From Vibrio ostreae (GTDB lineage Bacteria > Pseudomonadota > Gammaproteobacteria > Enterobacterales > Vibrionaceae): a DNA stretch of 64,000 nucleotides. The position numbers and the translations under genes were made by a program. The notes below the pieces were generated by a model that worked only from the letters and a program-made list of their open reading frames with translations, was not told where the DNA came from and ran no database searches. This document shows positions 8,389 through 17,201 of this stretch, one piece after another (position 1 is the stretch's first letter; every line of letters begins with the position of its first letter). The stretch is taken from positions 744,001-808,000 of the forward strand of contig NZ_CP076642.1 of NCBI RefSeq assembly GCF_019226825.1, read 5' to 3'.

Positions 8389-9216
8389 TCAACTCTGTTG
8401 TTCAAACAGGCGCTCTTCACCGTTTAACAGCGCTTTCAGTACCTGCAGCACACCTTTATCACGGTTACTTGGGGCACGGAAACGGGCCAGAGCTTTGATC
8501 TCTTGATGGGCATTCTCAACCGCAAAAGAGTAATAACTGGCCTCCAGCATTTCGACGTCGTTAAAGTAGTCGCCAAAGCTCATGGTTTGCTGTTCGCTAA
8601 AGCCGAGTGACTGCTGCAGTTGAGTAATAGCGGTGCCTTTTGAAGCCGAAGCATCCATCACATCCAACCAGATTTTCGCACTCACCACCACTTTATGGCT
8701 GGCGCCAAACGCCTGATTGATTACCGGGTATACGTGCTGCTCGGTGCCGCCAAAATGACAGATAGCCACTTTGATGAAATCATCATCGACCGCCAGTAAA
8801 TCCGTCACCGACTCACAACGGTGATAATATTTTTCAATTTCCTGCAAAGCCTCACGCTCTGTCGTCTCAATGTAGGCCGAACGCTTACCGCATAACACAA
8901 CATGTGCATCCTCAATCTGACGCGCCTGTTGAATGATCTGCTCAATATCGGCTTTCTTTATGGTACTGCTGTGTAACTCTTCACCCTTGTACATCACCAG
9001 GGTGCCATTTTCAGCAATAAACATGATCTGATCCTGAATATCAGCAAAAGTGTCGAGCAGGCTGTAATACTGACGTCCGGAAGCAGCCGCGAACAAAATT
9101 CCGCGCTCAGCCAGTTGCTGGTGCAGGGCAAAAAACTCCGCATCAAGCTGGCCGTTTTCATCCAGCAGAGTGCCATCCATATCGGTGGCAATAAATTTGA
9201 TATTCGGTTGTGACAT
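8389..9216 (-). CDS. Cof-type HAD-superfamily phosphatase (YbjI/YidA-like)
   Basis: A 275-residue cytoplasmic hydrolase that would dephosphorylate small sugar phosphates or FMN-like substrates. Motif I is ATDMDGTLLDENGQ, with the nucleophile and acid Asp pair. Motif II appears as FAAASGRQYYSLL, and motif IV is MSFGDYFNDVEML followed by the Cof signature YYSFAVENAHQEIKALARFRAPSNRDKGVLQVL. The cap domain (about 85-190) resembles E. coli YbjI. The substrate is not predictable from sequence. It appears monocistronic with its own terminator. Confidence 0.88.
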   Translation of the reverse strand: MSQPNIKFIATDMDGTLLDENGQLDAEFFALHQQLAERGILFAAASGRQYYSLLDTFADIQDQIMFIAENGTLVMYKGEELHSSTIKKADIEQIIQQARQIEDAHVVLCGKRSAYIETTEREALQEIEKYYHRCESVTDLLAVDDDFIKVAICHFGGTEQHVYPVINQAFGASHKVVVSAKIWLDVMDASASKGTAITQLQQSLGFSEQQTMSFGDYFNDVEMLEASYYSFAVENAHQEIKALARFRAPSNRDKGVLQVLKALLNGEERLFEQQS

Positions 9217-9381
9217 GTTGTGGGGCTCTTGTTTCTGTTATCAATCAATCATCAACCGCACCGCCATACAGTGCGGAGACTATCTCCGTACTGTACAACG
9301 TCTGGCGTGAAACTGTAAGAGAACAAGCAATGAAATCATCGCGCGTCGCGGACATTCACACGCCATCCGGGGCTGCGATGC

Positions 9382-10170
9382 TCAAGCCAACAAGAATTTG
9401 TAACCTAATGAGAGCATCAACAGGCTGAGCGACAACGAAATGGTGCGCTGGATTAACTTCGGGCCATACTTGAGCGCGGAAGAACTGCCTGCATGGTTCC
9501 CAAGCAGATTCATCACCACCAGCGGCAACGCCAGCGCATACAGCACATGACCGGCCAGCATAAAAGCAATCAATGCCCCAAGATTAGACGCAAAATTAAA
9601 TAATTTGGACGTCGCCGACGCTGCCACAAGATCAAATTTAAGCAAATAGTGCAGCGCGATGATCAAAAAACTGCCGGTACCGGGGCCAAAAAAGCCGTCA
9701 TAAAAGCCAATCACCAACACAGTTAACGGCACACCAACCAAAAGGACCGCTCTATTAACGGGTGCACTGACCTCATTGGCCCGCTCTTTTTTTGGTACAA
9801 AAGACAATGCAATCCCGACAGGTAACAGCGCCAGAATAATGTTGCCGACCGTGTCCGGTTCAAAATAGAGTATGGCCTGAGCGCCGGCGTACGCCCCCAG
9901 CAATCCGGCCGGGATCCCCGCCGCCACCGCCATCCAGACCACTCTTTTATTGCGCACAAAATTTCTGATCGCGGCCAGCGTACCAATAGTACTGACTATC
10001 TTTTCCTGTCCGAGCGCTACCTGCGCGGGCAGACCGGCTAAAATAAAGGCCGGCACCAGTACCAGTCCGCCGCCGCCGGCCACACTATCGATGAATCCAG
10101 CCGCAAACGCTGCCGCCATCAGAGCCACTAACATCCAAAACGTAATATCACTACCCAGCCAATCCATCAT
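9382..10170 (-). CDS. TSUP-family (TauE/SafE-like) membrane permease
   Basis: A 262-residue integral membrane protein with about eight hydrophobic helices. The N-terminal AAFAAGFIDSVAGGGGLVLVPAFILAGLP and the later GFYDGFFGPGTGSFL are the two TSUP signatures. Members move sulfite, sulfoacetate or small organic anions across the inner membrane; the substrate here is unknown. The open frame runs back to 10416, but ATG 10170 has AAGGATAAGAGC directly upstream and starts the first helix. The gene lies 23 bases after the dehydrogenase stop on the same strand, so the two are probably an operon. Confidence 0.85.
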   Translation of the reverse strand: MMDWLGSDITFWMLVALMAAAFAAGFIDSVAGGGGLVLVPAFILAGLPAQVALGQEKIVSTIGTLAAIRNFVRNKRVVWMAVAAGIPAGLLGAYAGAQAILYFEPDTVGNIILALLPVGIALSFVPKKERANEVSAPVNRAVLLVGVPLTVLVIGFYDGFFGPGTGSFLIIALHYLLKFDLVAASATSKLFNFASNLGALIAFMLAGHVLYALALPLVVMNLLGNHAGSSSALKYGPKLIQRTISLSLSLLMLSLGYKFLLA

Positions 10171-10193
10171 GCTCTTATCCTTAATATTATTTT

Positions 10194-11057
10194 TTACAGA
10201 CAGGCTTTGATCAATACCGAGGTATCCATCCGGCCTAATCCCTGTTGCTGTAAGATCTGATACTGACGATCCACTTCGGCGGTGAGCGGCAGTGTTAACT
10301 GATGACGCTCCGCCTCTGCCAGACAAATCGCCAGGTCTTTGCGCATCCAGTCGATAGCAAAACCAAAGTCGAAGCGCTGCTGACTCATGGTTAAAGCGCG
10401 ATTTTCCAGTTGCCACGAGCCGGCGGCCCCCTGTTTGAGAACCTCGACGACCTGGCCGATATCCAGCCCTGCAGCATCGGCCACCAGCAGCGCCTCACTC
10501 AGCCCTTTCAGTACACCGGCGATGCAAATCTGATTGACCATTTTGCAGCGCTGGCCCTGCCCATGCTCCCCCAGCAAAGTGGCTTGGCGGGCATAACAAT
10601 CAAACACCGGCTTCATCGCTGTAAACACGGCTTCCTCACCGCCGCACATCACCGTCAAAGCGCCCTGCTCTGCACCGACCTGACCACCGGACACCGGCGC
10701 ATCAATAAAATGTACCCCCTGCTTGCTGCAGGCCCGGGCGAGTTCCTGCGCCAGTTCGGCCGACGTGGTGGTGTGATCAATCAAAGTCGAGCCAGGCCGC
10801 ATTGCGCCTAACACTCCTGATGGTCCGTACACCACACTGCGCACATCGTCATCATTGCCGACGCACACCAGCACCACATCCGCGCCCTGGGCTGCCAGAG
10901 AAGGCGTTACGGCATGCCGCCCCGGGTAACACTCCAGCCAGTTGATCGCCTTGTGCTCATTACGGTTATAAACACAGGTCTCGAACCCACGCAAAGCCAG
11001 ATGCCCTGCCATCGGCGCTCCCATGACGCCCAATCCGATAAATGCTGCTCTTTTCAT
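10194..11057 (-). CDS. NAD(P)-dependent beta-hydroxyacid dehydrogenase (3-hydroxyisobutyrate dehydrogenase family)
   Basis: A 287-residue cytoplasmic oxidoreductase that would oxidise a 3-hydroxyacid to the semialdehyde, or the reverse. The nucleotide-binding motif is FIGLGVMGAPMAGHL at the N-terminus. The substrate motif is FIDAPVSGGQVGAEQGALTVMCGG, and the catalytic lysine lies in GQGQRCKMVNQICIAGVLKG. Likely substrates in the family include 3-hydroxyisobutyrate, tartronate semialdehyde and gamma-hydroxybutyrate. The TSUP permease gene follows at once, and a MocR regulator is divergent, which suggests one inducible use of an organic anion. Confidence 0.87.
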   Translation of the reverse strand: MKRAAFIGLGVMGAPMAGHLALRGFETCVYNRNEHKAINWLECYPGRHAVTPSLAAQGADVVLVCVGNDDDVRSVVYGPSGVLGAMRPGSTLIDHTTTSAELAQELARACSKQGVHFIDAPVSGGQVGAEQGALTVMCGGEEAVFTAMKPVFDCYARQATLLGEHGQGQRCKMVNQICIAGVLKGLSEALLVADAAGLDIGQVVEVLKQGAAGSWQLENRALTMSQQRFDFGFAIDWMRKDLAICLAEAERHQLTLPLTAEVDRQYQILQQQGLGRMDTSVLIKACL

Positions 11058-11106
11058 CTCCGCTCCTTGTGATATCCCACTTTGCCCTATAACCAGGCAC
11101 TCAACC

Positions 11107-11132
11107 TATGTCAATTGCAAATTAAACTAAGT
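11107..11132. promoter_or_regulatory. Candidate MocR operator, copy A
   Basis: TATGTCAATT followed two bases later by AAATTAAACTAAGT, close to the dehydrogenase start. The same two blocks recur at 11296-11322 with slightly wider spacing. MocR regulators commonly read direct repeats in such divergent regions; assignment is inference. Confidence 0.5.
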
Positions 11133-11295
11133 AGCCAGGACACTGTACCTTCCAACGCTCAATCCCGACCTAAACTGGCCAGCTGATTGTCAAATCTAAT
11201 ATGAATTCAGATATTTATCGTAAAATACCAACGATAACGACAATCCAAACCACTGATACACTGACTTTTGAACTAACTTAAACCTCACATTAACA

Positions 11296-11322
11296 TATGT
11301 CAATTTAAAAAATTAAATTAGT
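11296..11322. promoter_or_regulatory. Candidate MocR operator, copy B
   Basis: TATGTCAATT, then AAATTAAATTAGT, a near copy of 11107-11132 in the same orientation, lying about 70-100 bases ahead of the MocR start. Confidence 0.5.
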
Positions 11323-11393
11323 TGGAAAATACCAAGTCACATTAAGTTAAGTCATGGTTTATAATGAGGCGAATATTGAGTGAGGAGAGCCAG

Positions 11394-12734
11394 GTGAGTG
11401 ATACAAAATTCCATAACATAGCCCAGATCATTGAACAGCGGATCGAGCAAGGTATTTATGCACTCAATACTAAGCTGCCTACTCATCGCGCCTTGTCAGA
11501 AGAACTGAACACCACACCGGCTACGGTCGCGAAAGCCTATAAATTACTGGCTGATAAAGGACGCCTTGAATCATTCGTCGGCCGGGGCACCTATGTCAGC
11601 CGCCAGTCGGAATTGAATCAGGTCATTCAGGCTCCGGACGATGAGCATGAATACAACTTCTCTATTCTGCAGCCCTGCTTATATAAGAATGTTCAGCCTC
11701 TGCAACACGCCTATCAGCACGCCGCGGCTCAATTGACCGCCGATCTGATTGGCTATACCGAACATTCCGGTCATGCTGCACATCGTCAGGCCGGTGTGGA
11801 ATGGGCCAGACATTATGGCCTTGAGGGCGGTCACCAGGAAAATACGGTATTGACCAACGGCGCGCAGCACGCGTTGTTCCTGCTGATCAACACCCTGACG
11901 AAACCAGGTGACACCATTGCAGTTGAAGAACTCACCTACCCGGGAATCATGACTGCCGCCAACCTGTCCGGTCGGCACGTGGTCAGCCTGCCGATGGATC
12001 ACGAAGGTGTGATCCCGCAGCAACTGGACAGAATCATTGCCGAGCACAAGGTCAGCCTGGCTATCGTTGTCCCCTCACACCAAAACCCGACCGGTGTGAC
12101 CATGCCGGAGCAGCGCCGGCGTGAGATTGCCCGGGTGATTGAACAGAGGAACATCTGGCTGGTGGAGGACGACATCTATGCCTTTCTCAATCCGCACCCA
12201 ATCCCGGCGATCAGCAATTTTATTCCCGAGCGTGCTGTCCATATCAGTTCGCTCTCCAAAGCGATCAGCCCCGCGATGCGCTGTGGTTTTATCAAGGCGC
12301 CCGCCAGCCTGATCCACACACTCAACGCACACATTCGCACCTACACCTGGCTCTCTTCACCGATCAATTACGTGGCAGCAGCGCATTTAATTAACCACGG
12401 CGAAGCCTTCCGTCTTGCAGAGCAGCAACGTGACACCGCGCTTGAGCGTCAGGCGATGCTGCGCGATATTTTTCCTCAGGTAGGAGAGCGCTTTAACGGC
12501 TACCATGTCTGGCTGCCGCTGCCAGCGCACTGGCGTGCCGACCGTCTGGTAATGGCGGCCAAAGACCGGCAGGTTATCGTCAGCAGCGGCAGTTACTTTG
12601 ATGTGTCCGGCGACGACAGCAGCCATATCCGCCTCTCTTTGATGTCTGTCAGCCGTGAAGATAAGCTGCAAGAAGGGCTGTTGATCCTCAAGCAACTGAT
12701 TGACTCCGACGTCAGCAGCCTGTTCCCTTTTTAG
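11394..12734 (+). CDS. MocR-type (GntR HTH plus aminotransferase-like) transcriptional regulator
   Basis: A 446-residue regulator. Residues about 5-75 are a GntR winged helix (IIEQRIEQGIYALNTKLPTHRALSEELNTTPATVAKAYKLLADKGRLESFVGRGTYVS). The rest is a fold-type I aminotransferase domain with the PLP lysine in VHISSLSKAISPAMRCGF. Such proteins sense an amino acid or PLP-linked ligand and usually regulate a divergent gene. GTG 11394 is chosen because GAGGAG stands seven bases before it; ATG 11364 is possible but has no ribosome site. The likely targets are the dehydrogenase-permease pair, given the repeats at 11107 and 11296. Confidence 0.88.
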   Translation: MSDTKFHNIAQIIEQRIEQGIYALNTKLPTHRALSEELNTTPATVAKAYKLLADKGRLESFVGRGTYVSRQSELNQVIQAPDDEHEYNFSILQPCLYKNVQPLQHAYQHAAAQLTADLIGYTEHSGHAAHRQAGVEWARHYGLEGGHQENTVLTNGAQHALFLLINTLTKPGDTIAVEELTYPGIMTAANLSGRHVVSLPMDHEGVIPQQLDRIIAEHKVSLAIVVPSHQNPTGVTMPEQRRREIARVIEQRNIWLVEDDIYAFLNPHPIPAISNFIPERAVHISSLSKAISPAMRCGFIKAPASLIHTLNAHIRTYTWLSSPINYVAAAHLINHGEAFRLAEQQRDTALERQAMLRDIFPQVGERFNGYHVWLPLPAHWRADRLVMAAKDRQVIVSSGSYFDVSGDDSSHIRLSLMSVSREDKLQEGLLILKQLIDSDVSSLFPF

Positions 12735-12825
12735 CATGAATCAAACGCCTTGCGTATTCACCAAACACCGGTTTGCACAAGCGCGCTCTGTCACTTCAGC
12801 GCGGCGCGCGGTATCAATCGAGCAT

Positions 12826-12858
12826 AAAAAAGCCGCCCGGGTTTTCCCCGGACGGCTT
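12826..12858 (-). terminator. Strong terminator, end of the ectoine operon
   Basis: On the minus strand AAGCCGTCCGGGG pairs with CCCGGGCGGCTT across a short A-rich loop, followed by TTTTTT. It lies about 70 bases after the aspartokinase stop, and also faces the MocR gene on the other strand. Confidence 0.8.
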
Positions 12859-12928
12859 GTTCAACCTGTTAATTTGCTTCAGTCCGCGATTTGGACTCCC
12901 CCGCCACTAGGCGATGCGGGCCAGACAA

Positions 12929-14359
12929 CTACGCCGCTTTGGCTGCTTTAGCTTGGGCTGTCGCAGCCTGCTCATCAATCAGCGCATGATGCAGGGCGCA
13001 AATCGCGCTGTTGTAGTCGCTGTCTTCGACCACAAACTGCACATTAACGTTACGCATTGACGAGTGCGCCGCCATCGGGCTGACCTCCACTTCCGCCAGT
13101 GCGTGCATACCGCGCGCCAGCGCCTGGTTGGTATTGATATGTGCGCCGATGGCTGAGATTAACGCGACCATTTTCCCGGAGATCGACGCATTAGGATAGC
13201 GTTTCTCTGCCTTATACAACACTTTGTTCAGATTATCGCTGGTGCCGCTAAGGAAATAAGTCATCGAGTTAGCGTTCATCTCTTTTCCGACCAGATGCAC
13301 TTTAGCATCAGCAATGATCTCCATCAGTTCATAACTGACGTTATCAATGTGTCCCACCATGTTCTGATCAAACACGTGCAGCGCAAACACCTTGTTACGG
13401 CCGGCAATAATCTCAACTTTATTGTCCTGTGGCTGATGATGACCGGAGATCAGGGTTCCGGGATGCTCCGGCTCAAAGGTATTTTTAACCCGTAGTTCAA
13501 TCTCCTGATGACGCAGACCAGCTGCCGCATTGGGATGGATAGCTTCCATGCCCAGATTCGCCAGCTGGTCAGCGACATCAAAGTTGGTCAGCCCCATCGG
13601 GCGGACTTTGTCCGGCCCCACCACACGCGGGTCAGCAGAGCTTAAGTGATATTCTTTGTGAATTATCGCCTGATCGGCATTGGTCAGCGCGGCGATCCGG
13701 CTGAAGGTCATTTCACTGTAACCGCGATCATAGGTCTTCATCAGGCCTTCATCGCAGTAGGCGTAGCCGGTCACGATCGGCAGTTCTGTCGTCACATCCA
13801 CATCATTAAATGCCTGAATAATCACTTCATCCAGGCTACCGCGTGATTCTTCATTCCAGCCGGACAGGTCGACAAAACGCGCATTCACACCCAGCGTTTT
13901 GAGTTTTAAACTGGTGTTATACGCACTATGCGCTTCGCCAATCGAAGACAGAAACTCACGGACCTGCGGCAGGTAGTGGCGCAGCGAAAATTGACCATAC
14001 TGACAGGTGTCCAGAATGTTATTGATGCAGTTGACCGCTTCAGAGATTCGGGAGCGGATAAACTTGTCGGCACGAATCCGGGTGATAGGATCGGCGAACA
14101 GGTTTTCATTGATCATCAGCATGCGCTTTTCGAGATCATACATCGCATCCGGCCAGTTTTCGTCGCGTTTGGCGACCATCTGGTAGATGCCGGGTTTACC
14201 GCTGCGCTTACACTCCAGCAGCGCATCAGTCATTCCCGAATAAGCCGATACCACAAACACACGGTTATACGGGTCACTCGGTTTAAGCAGAATATTATCA
14301 AGTACAGCATCAAACGCTGTCATCGAAGTGCCACCGATCTTTTCTACGGTGTAAGACAT
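12929..14359 (-). CDS. ask: Ectoine-cluster aspartate kinase
   Basis: Phosphorylates L-aspartate to aspartyl-phosphate, the entry step to aspartate semialdehyde from which ectoine is built. The product is 476 residues. The N-terminus VEKIGGTSM is the kinase Lys-x-Gly-Gly-Thr-Ser motif; ATP/aspartate-site stretches (FVVSAYSGMTDALLECK, LTNADQAIIHKEYHLSSADPR) follow, and ACT-like regulatory repeats occupy about 310-460. Position as last gene after ectABC marks it as the Ask_ect type, which is reported to be less feedback-inhibited than the lysine-branch enzymes. The C-terminus is alanine- and lysine-rich. It is separated from ectC by 127 bases holding a strong hairpin. Confidence 0.93.
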   Translation of the reverse strand: MSYTVEKIGGTSMTAFDAVLDNILLKPSDPYNRVFVVSAYSGMTDALLECKRSGKPGIYQMVAKRDENWPDAMYDLEKRMLMINENLFADPITRIRADKFIRSRISEAVNCINNILDTCQYGQFSLRHYLPQVREFLSSIGEAHSAYNTSLKLKTLGVNARFVDLSGWNEESRGSLDEVIIQAFNDVDVTTELPIVTGYAYCDEGLMKTYDRGYSEMTFSRIAALTNADQAIIHKEYHLSSADPRVVGPDKVRPMGLTNFDVADQLANLGMEAIHPNAAAGLRHQEIELRVKNTFEPEHPGTLISGHHQPQDNKVEIIAGRNKVFALHVFDQNMVGHIDNVSYELMEIIADAKVHLVGKEMNANSMTYFLSGTSDNLNKVLYKAEKRYPNASISGKMVALISAIGAHINTNQALARGMHALAEVEVSPMAAHSSMRNVNVQFVVEDSDYNSAICALHHALIDEQAATAQAKAAKAA

Positions 14360-14439
14360 GGGGTCTCCTGGTTGTTTGTTTTTTTAGATAAGACATTAGT
14401 AAAGACAAAGTGAAAATAAGCGGACTTTACTGCGAAAGT

Positions 14440-14468
14440 CAGTGGCCGGTTATTCTCACCGGCCACTG
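14440..14468 (-). other. Intercistronic hairpin between ectC and ask
   Basis: CAGTGGCCGGT and its exact complement ACCGGCCACTG flank a seven-base loop, giving 11 uninterrupted pairs. No T run follows in the operon direction, so it looks like a transcript-stabilising or partial-attenuation structure, not a full terminator. Confidence 0.7.
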
Positions 14469-14486
14469 GCATACATCACTCAGTGC

Positions 14487-14879
14487 TTAGTCAGCAACCG
14501 GATAAACACCGTCTTTGTCGTGCACTTCGGCTCCGGTCAGCGGCGGGTTAAATACACAGGCCATCACCATATCAGCGCCTTTATCGGCGCGCAGGTAATG
14601 CTCGTCGTGCTTGTCCAGCACGTAGAGCGTGCCGGGTTTGATCGGATAGGTTTCCCCGCCGACCACTTCAATCTCACCTTCGCCGGACATGCAGTACACA
14701 GATTCGAGGTGATTCTTGTAATGAATGTGTGTTTCGGTACCTTGATAGATGGTCGTGATGTGAAAAGAGAAGCCCATCTGATCGTCTTTCAATAGCATGC
14801 GCACGCTTTCCCACGTGCCCGTTTCTGCAACGATACGGCGTTCACTTTGGCGACATTCTTCCAGGGTTCTTACAATCAT
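14487..14879 (-). CDS. ectC: L-ectoine synthase
   Basis: Cyclises N-gamma-acetyl-diaminobutyrate to ectoine, the last step for this osmolyte. The 130-residue length is typical. It is a cupin: [25 protein letters not shown] carries the metal-binding residues and the signature Tyr/Glu, and [15 protein letters not shown] follows in the second cupin strand pair. The gene begins nine bases after ectB ends, consistent with one transcript. No ectD (hydroxylase) is present nearby, so hydroxyectoine is not predicted from this locus. Confidence 0.96.
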   Translation of the reverse strand: MIVRTLEECRQSERRIVAETGTWESVRMLLKDDQMGFSFHITTIYQGTETHIHYKNHLESVYCMSGEGEIEVVGGETYPIKPGTLYVLDKHDEHYLRADKGADMVMACVFNPPLTGAEVHDKDGVYPVAD

Positions 14880-14888
14880 GACTCTTCC

Positions 14889-16154
14889 TTATGAGGCTTG
14901 TTTAATGAATTGCGGGGCAACATTGGCCACCGCCTTGTCGAAAATACTCAGACCTTGTGCCAGTTCAGCTTCGCTGATGGTCAACGGACAGAAGAATTTG
15001 ACCACTTCATCCTGCGGCCCTGCGGTCTCAATCACCATGCCGAGGCGGAAACACTCGCGCGCAATTTTGTCTGAAATATCGCCGTCCTGACATTCAATGC
15101 CCTGCATCAGACCGCGACCTTTACGGCGGGTGAACAGCTCAGGATAACGGCTCAGAGCTTGCTCAATGGTTGCACTAACCTGCTCGGCACGCGCTTTGAT
15201 GTGCTGCTCAAACTCGTCATCGGCCCAGTAAGTTTCCAGTGCTTTCGCGGCGGTAACAAACGCATGGTTATTACCACGGAATGTGCCGTTATGTTCACCG
15301 GGCTTCCACTCATCCAGCTCAGGCTTAAACAACACCACAGCCAGTGGCAGGCCATAACCACCAATCGATTTCGACAGGGTCACAATGTCAGGTTTAATGC
15401 CGGCAGTTTCAAAGCTGAAAAACGTACCGGTTCGGCCACAGCCAGCCTGAATGTCATCCACAATCACCAATACACCATGAGACTGACAAATCTTACTCAG
15501 GCGTTGCAGCCACGTATCAGAAGCGGCATTCAAGCCACCTTCCCCCTGTACGGCTTCCACCAGCACGGCCGCCGGTTTGTCCAGGCCAGACGAGTTGTCA
15601 GCCAGCATGGCTTCAAACAGAGCCAGACCATCGATGTCAGCATAGCCGTCATATGGCAGGCGGGTAACGCCCGATAAACCTAAGCCGGCGCCACCACGAT
15701 GATGCTGATTACCGGTTGCGGCCAAAGCGCCGTAAGAGCAGCCGTGGAAACCGTTAGTAAACGCAACAATATTCGAGCGTCCAGTCACTTTACGCGCCAG
15801 TTTCATCGCGGCTTCCACCGCATTGGTGCCGGTCGGGCCGGTAAACTGCACTTTGTAGTCCAGCTCGCGCGGGGCAAAGATGTAAGTTTGCAGAGCATGC
15901 AGAAATTCCGCTTTCGCTTCAGAGTGCATGTCCAGGCCGTGAGTAATACCATCTTTGTCGATGTACTCGAGCAACGCCTGCTTGAAGATAGCGTTGTTAT
16001 GGCCATAGTTCAGCGAGCCTGCGCCCGCCAGAAAATCGAGGTAAGCATCGCCATCTTTGGTATACAGCCAACTGCCTTTCGCCGTCGAAAACACGACGGG
16101 AAAATTGTTGGCATAAGATTGAACGTTTGATTCTTTCTTTTTAAAGATATCCAT
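14889..16154 (-). CDS. ectB: L-2,4-diaminobutyrate:2-oxoglutarate aminotransferase
   Basis: Converts aspartate semialdehyde and glutamate into diaminobutyrate. It is a 421-residue class III PLP aminotransferase: FTNGFHGCSYGALAATGN, VLVIVDDIQAGCGRTG and the PLP lysine in VTLSKSIGGYGLPLAV are all present. The start ATG 16154 gives MDIFKKKESNVQSYANNFP, the family's usual N-terminus. It lies 17 bases after ectA and 9 before ectC. Confidence 0.96.
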   Translation of the reverse strand: MDIFKKKESNVQSYANNFPVVFSTAKGSWLYTKDGDAYLDFLAGAGSLNYGHNNAIFKQALLEYIDKDGITHGLDMHSEAKAEFLHALQTYIFAPRELDYKVQFTGPTGTNAVEAAMKLARKVTGRSNIVAFTNGFHGCSYGALAATGNQHHRGGAGLGLSGVTRLPYDGYADIDGLALFEAMLADNSSGLDKPAAVLVEAVQGEGGLNAASDTWLQRLSKICQSHGVLVIVDDIQAGCGRTGTFFSFETAGIKPDIVTLSKSIGGYGLPLAVVLFKPELDEWKPGEHNGTFRGNNHAFVTAAKALETYWADDEFEQHIKARAEQVSATIEQALSRYPELFTRRKGRGLMQGIECQDGDISDKIARECFRLGMVIETAGPQDEVVKFFCPLTISEAELAQGLSIFDKAVANVAPQFIKQAS

Positions 16155-16171
16155 AACGATGGGATTTATCC

Positions 16172-16732
16172 TTATCGGTTGGTTCGAGAATTTAGGGGAA
16201 TACGATACAAGTATTCTGTATCGTGCTCGCCGTCGAAATGGCGAGTCTGATCGAGAAAAGTTGACACTTCACCGCGTTCGCCGTTGGCTTTATCCAGTTT
16301 TTTGAACAAACTCCAGGAGCCTTGGTTATCTCGGGTGATTGTCGTTTCGATGACCGTAACGTCAGCAAGATCATCGCGGGTCAACAGTTCGGTCAGCATA
16401 TGGAAAGCAAGACCCTTTCCGCGCGCATCCTGATGCACTGCGACTTGCCAGATGAATAATTCTTCTGGTTTGTCCGGCTTGCGATAGGCTGAGACGAATC
16501 CTACCAAATCCCCATTGCGTTCCGCTACCACACAGGTACTGCGGAAATGTGTCGATTGCAGGAAGTTACAGTAAGCGGAGTTCTCATCCAGAGGCGAACA
16601 TTGCGCGATCAACTCGTGAACGCGTTTTCCGTCAGTTCGACTCGGTGATCGAAACGCCCACTCATCCTGAGTGTTGTGCATAATTTCAGGGTATGCGACC
16701 CAAGGTGCTGCTGTAATCATTGTCTGCCACAT
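16172..16732 (-). CDS. ectA: L-2,4-diaminobutyrate N-gamma-acetyltransferase
   Basis: Acetylates diaminobutyrate using acetyl-CoA. It is a GNAT-fold protein with the acetyl-CoA loop IWQVAVHQDARGKGLAFHML and the EctA-specific ETTITRDNQGSWSLFKKL. The start is unsure: ATG 16732 and ATG 16720 are both plausible, and TTG 16753 is also open; none has an ideal ribosome site. It is the first gene of ectA-ectB-ectC-ask. Its upstream region is shared with a divergent qrr gene, whose LuxO-type boxes lie about 250 bases ahead of ectA. Salt control would be expected but I cannot identify the operator. Confidence 0.94.
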   Translation of the reverse strand: MWQTMITAAPWVAYPEIMHNTQDEWAFRSPSRTDGKRVHELIAQCSPLDENSAYCNFLQSTHFRSTCVVAERNGDLVGFVSAYRKPDKPEELFIWQVAVHQDARGKGLAFHMLTELLTRDDLADVTVIETTITRDNQGSWSLFKKLDKANGERGEVSTFLDQTRHFDGEHDTEYLYRIPLNSRTNR

Positions 16733-16979
16733 ATCAGTTAGTGCTCTAAACAAATTCCTTTTATAAACTAACAGCTCAAATGATTATTTCAACCCTCAAT
16801 ATTACCCAACAATAACAAATTAGTACGTAACTTATTGATTTTGAAAAGTATAAAATTATTTAAATTACCCCTAAAACGAAGTTATTTATTTAGATGTGTA
16901 AACAAAATGACAGAGCGATAACAAAACAATTTCAATCTCATTACTAACACAAGGGTCACTAGCAAAATTGTTTTTGTTT

Positions 16980-17003
16980 CGCATTTTGCATTCGCATAAT
17001 GCA
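16980..17003 (+). promoter_or_regulatory. Two LuxO-type activator boxes upstream of qrr
   Basis: CGCATTTTGCA (16980-16990) and CGCATAATGCA (16993-17003) match the TTGCA-W3-TGCAA pattern recognised by LuxO, the sigma-54 activator of qrr genes. They sit about 90-115 bases ahead of the predicted start, a normal enhancer distance. Confidence 0.75.
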
Positions 17004-17065
17004 ACAGAATGAGTAGAAAAAGGGGAAAAAAGGTGAGATTTAGCGTAAAATCGGGGGTATAAAAC

Positions 17066-17082
17066 TTGGCACATATACTGCA
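17066..17082 (+). promoter_or_regulatory. Sigma-54 promoter of qrr
   Basis: TTGGCACATATACTGCA has the GG and GC pairs exactly 10 bases apart, matching the -24/-12 consensus TGGCAC-N5-TTGC. It places the start of transcription at about 17093. Confidence 0.9.
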
Positions 17083-17092
17083 TTATTAGAAA

Positions 17093-17201
17093 TGACCCTT
17101 ATTAAGCCGAGGGTCACCTAGCCAACTGACGTTGTTAGTGAATACTTTTTGTTCACAACTTATATCAAGCCAATCGTGATGATTACGATTGGCTCTTTTT
17201 T
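17093..17201 (+). ncRNA. qrr: Qrr quorum-regulatory small RNA
   Basis: About 109 bases. It starts at TGACCC, where a 5-prime stem (GACCCTTATTAAGCCGAGGGTC) forms. It continues with the near-invariant Qrr target-pairing core CTAGCCAACTGACGTTGTTA, then GTGAATAC...GTTCAC and a final 10-bp terminator AGCCAATCGT/ACGATTGGCT followed by CTTTTTT. Qrr RNAs act with Hfq, base-pair with luxR/hapR/opaR-type, luxO and aphA mRNAs, and are made at low cell density through LuxO-phosphate and sigma-54. The number (Qrr1-5) cannot be assigned. It is divergent from ectA and tail-to-tail with phhB. Confidence 0.95.
17168..17201 (+). terminator. Terminator of qrr
   Basis: AGCCAATCGT (17168-17177), loop of seven, ACGATTGGCT (17185-17194), then CTTTTTT. 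Confidence 0.92.

Noticed and set aside
16886..17083. 65-codon minus-strand frame upstream of qrr
   Set aside because: It covers the LuxO boxes and sigma-54 promoter and has no protein-like pattern.
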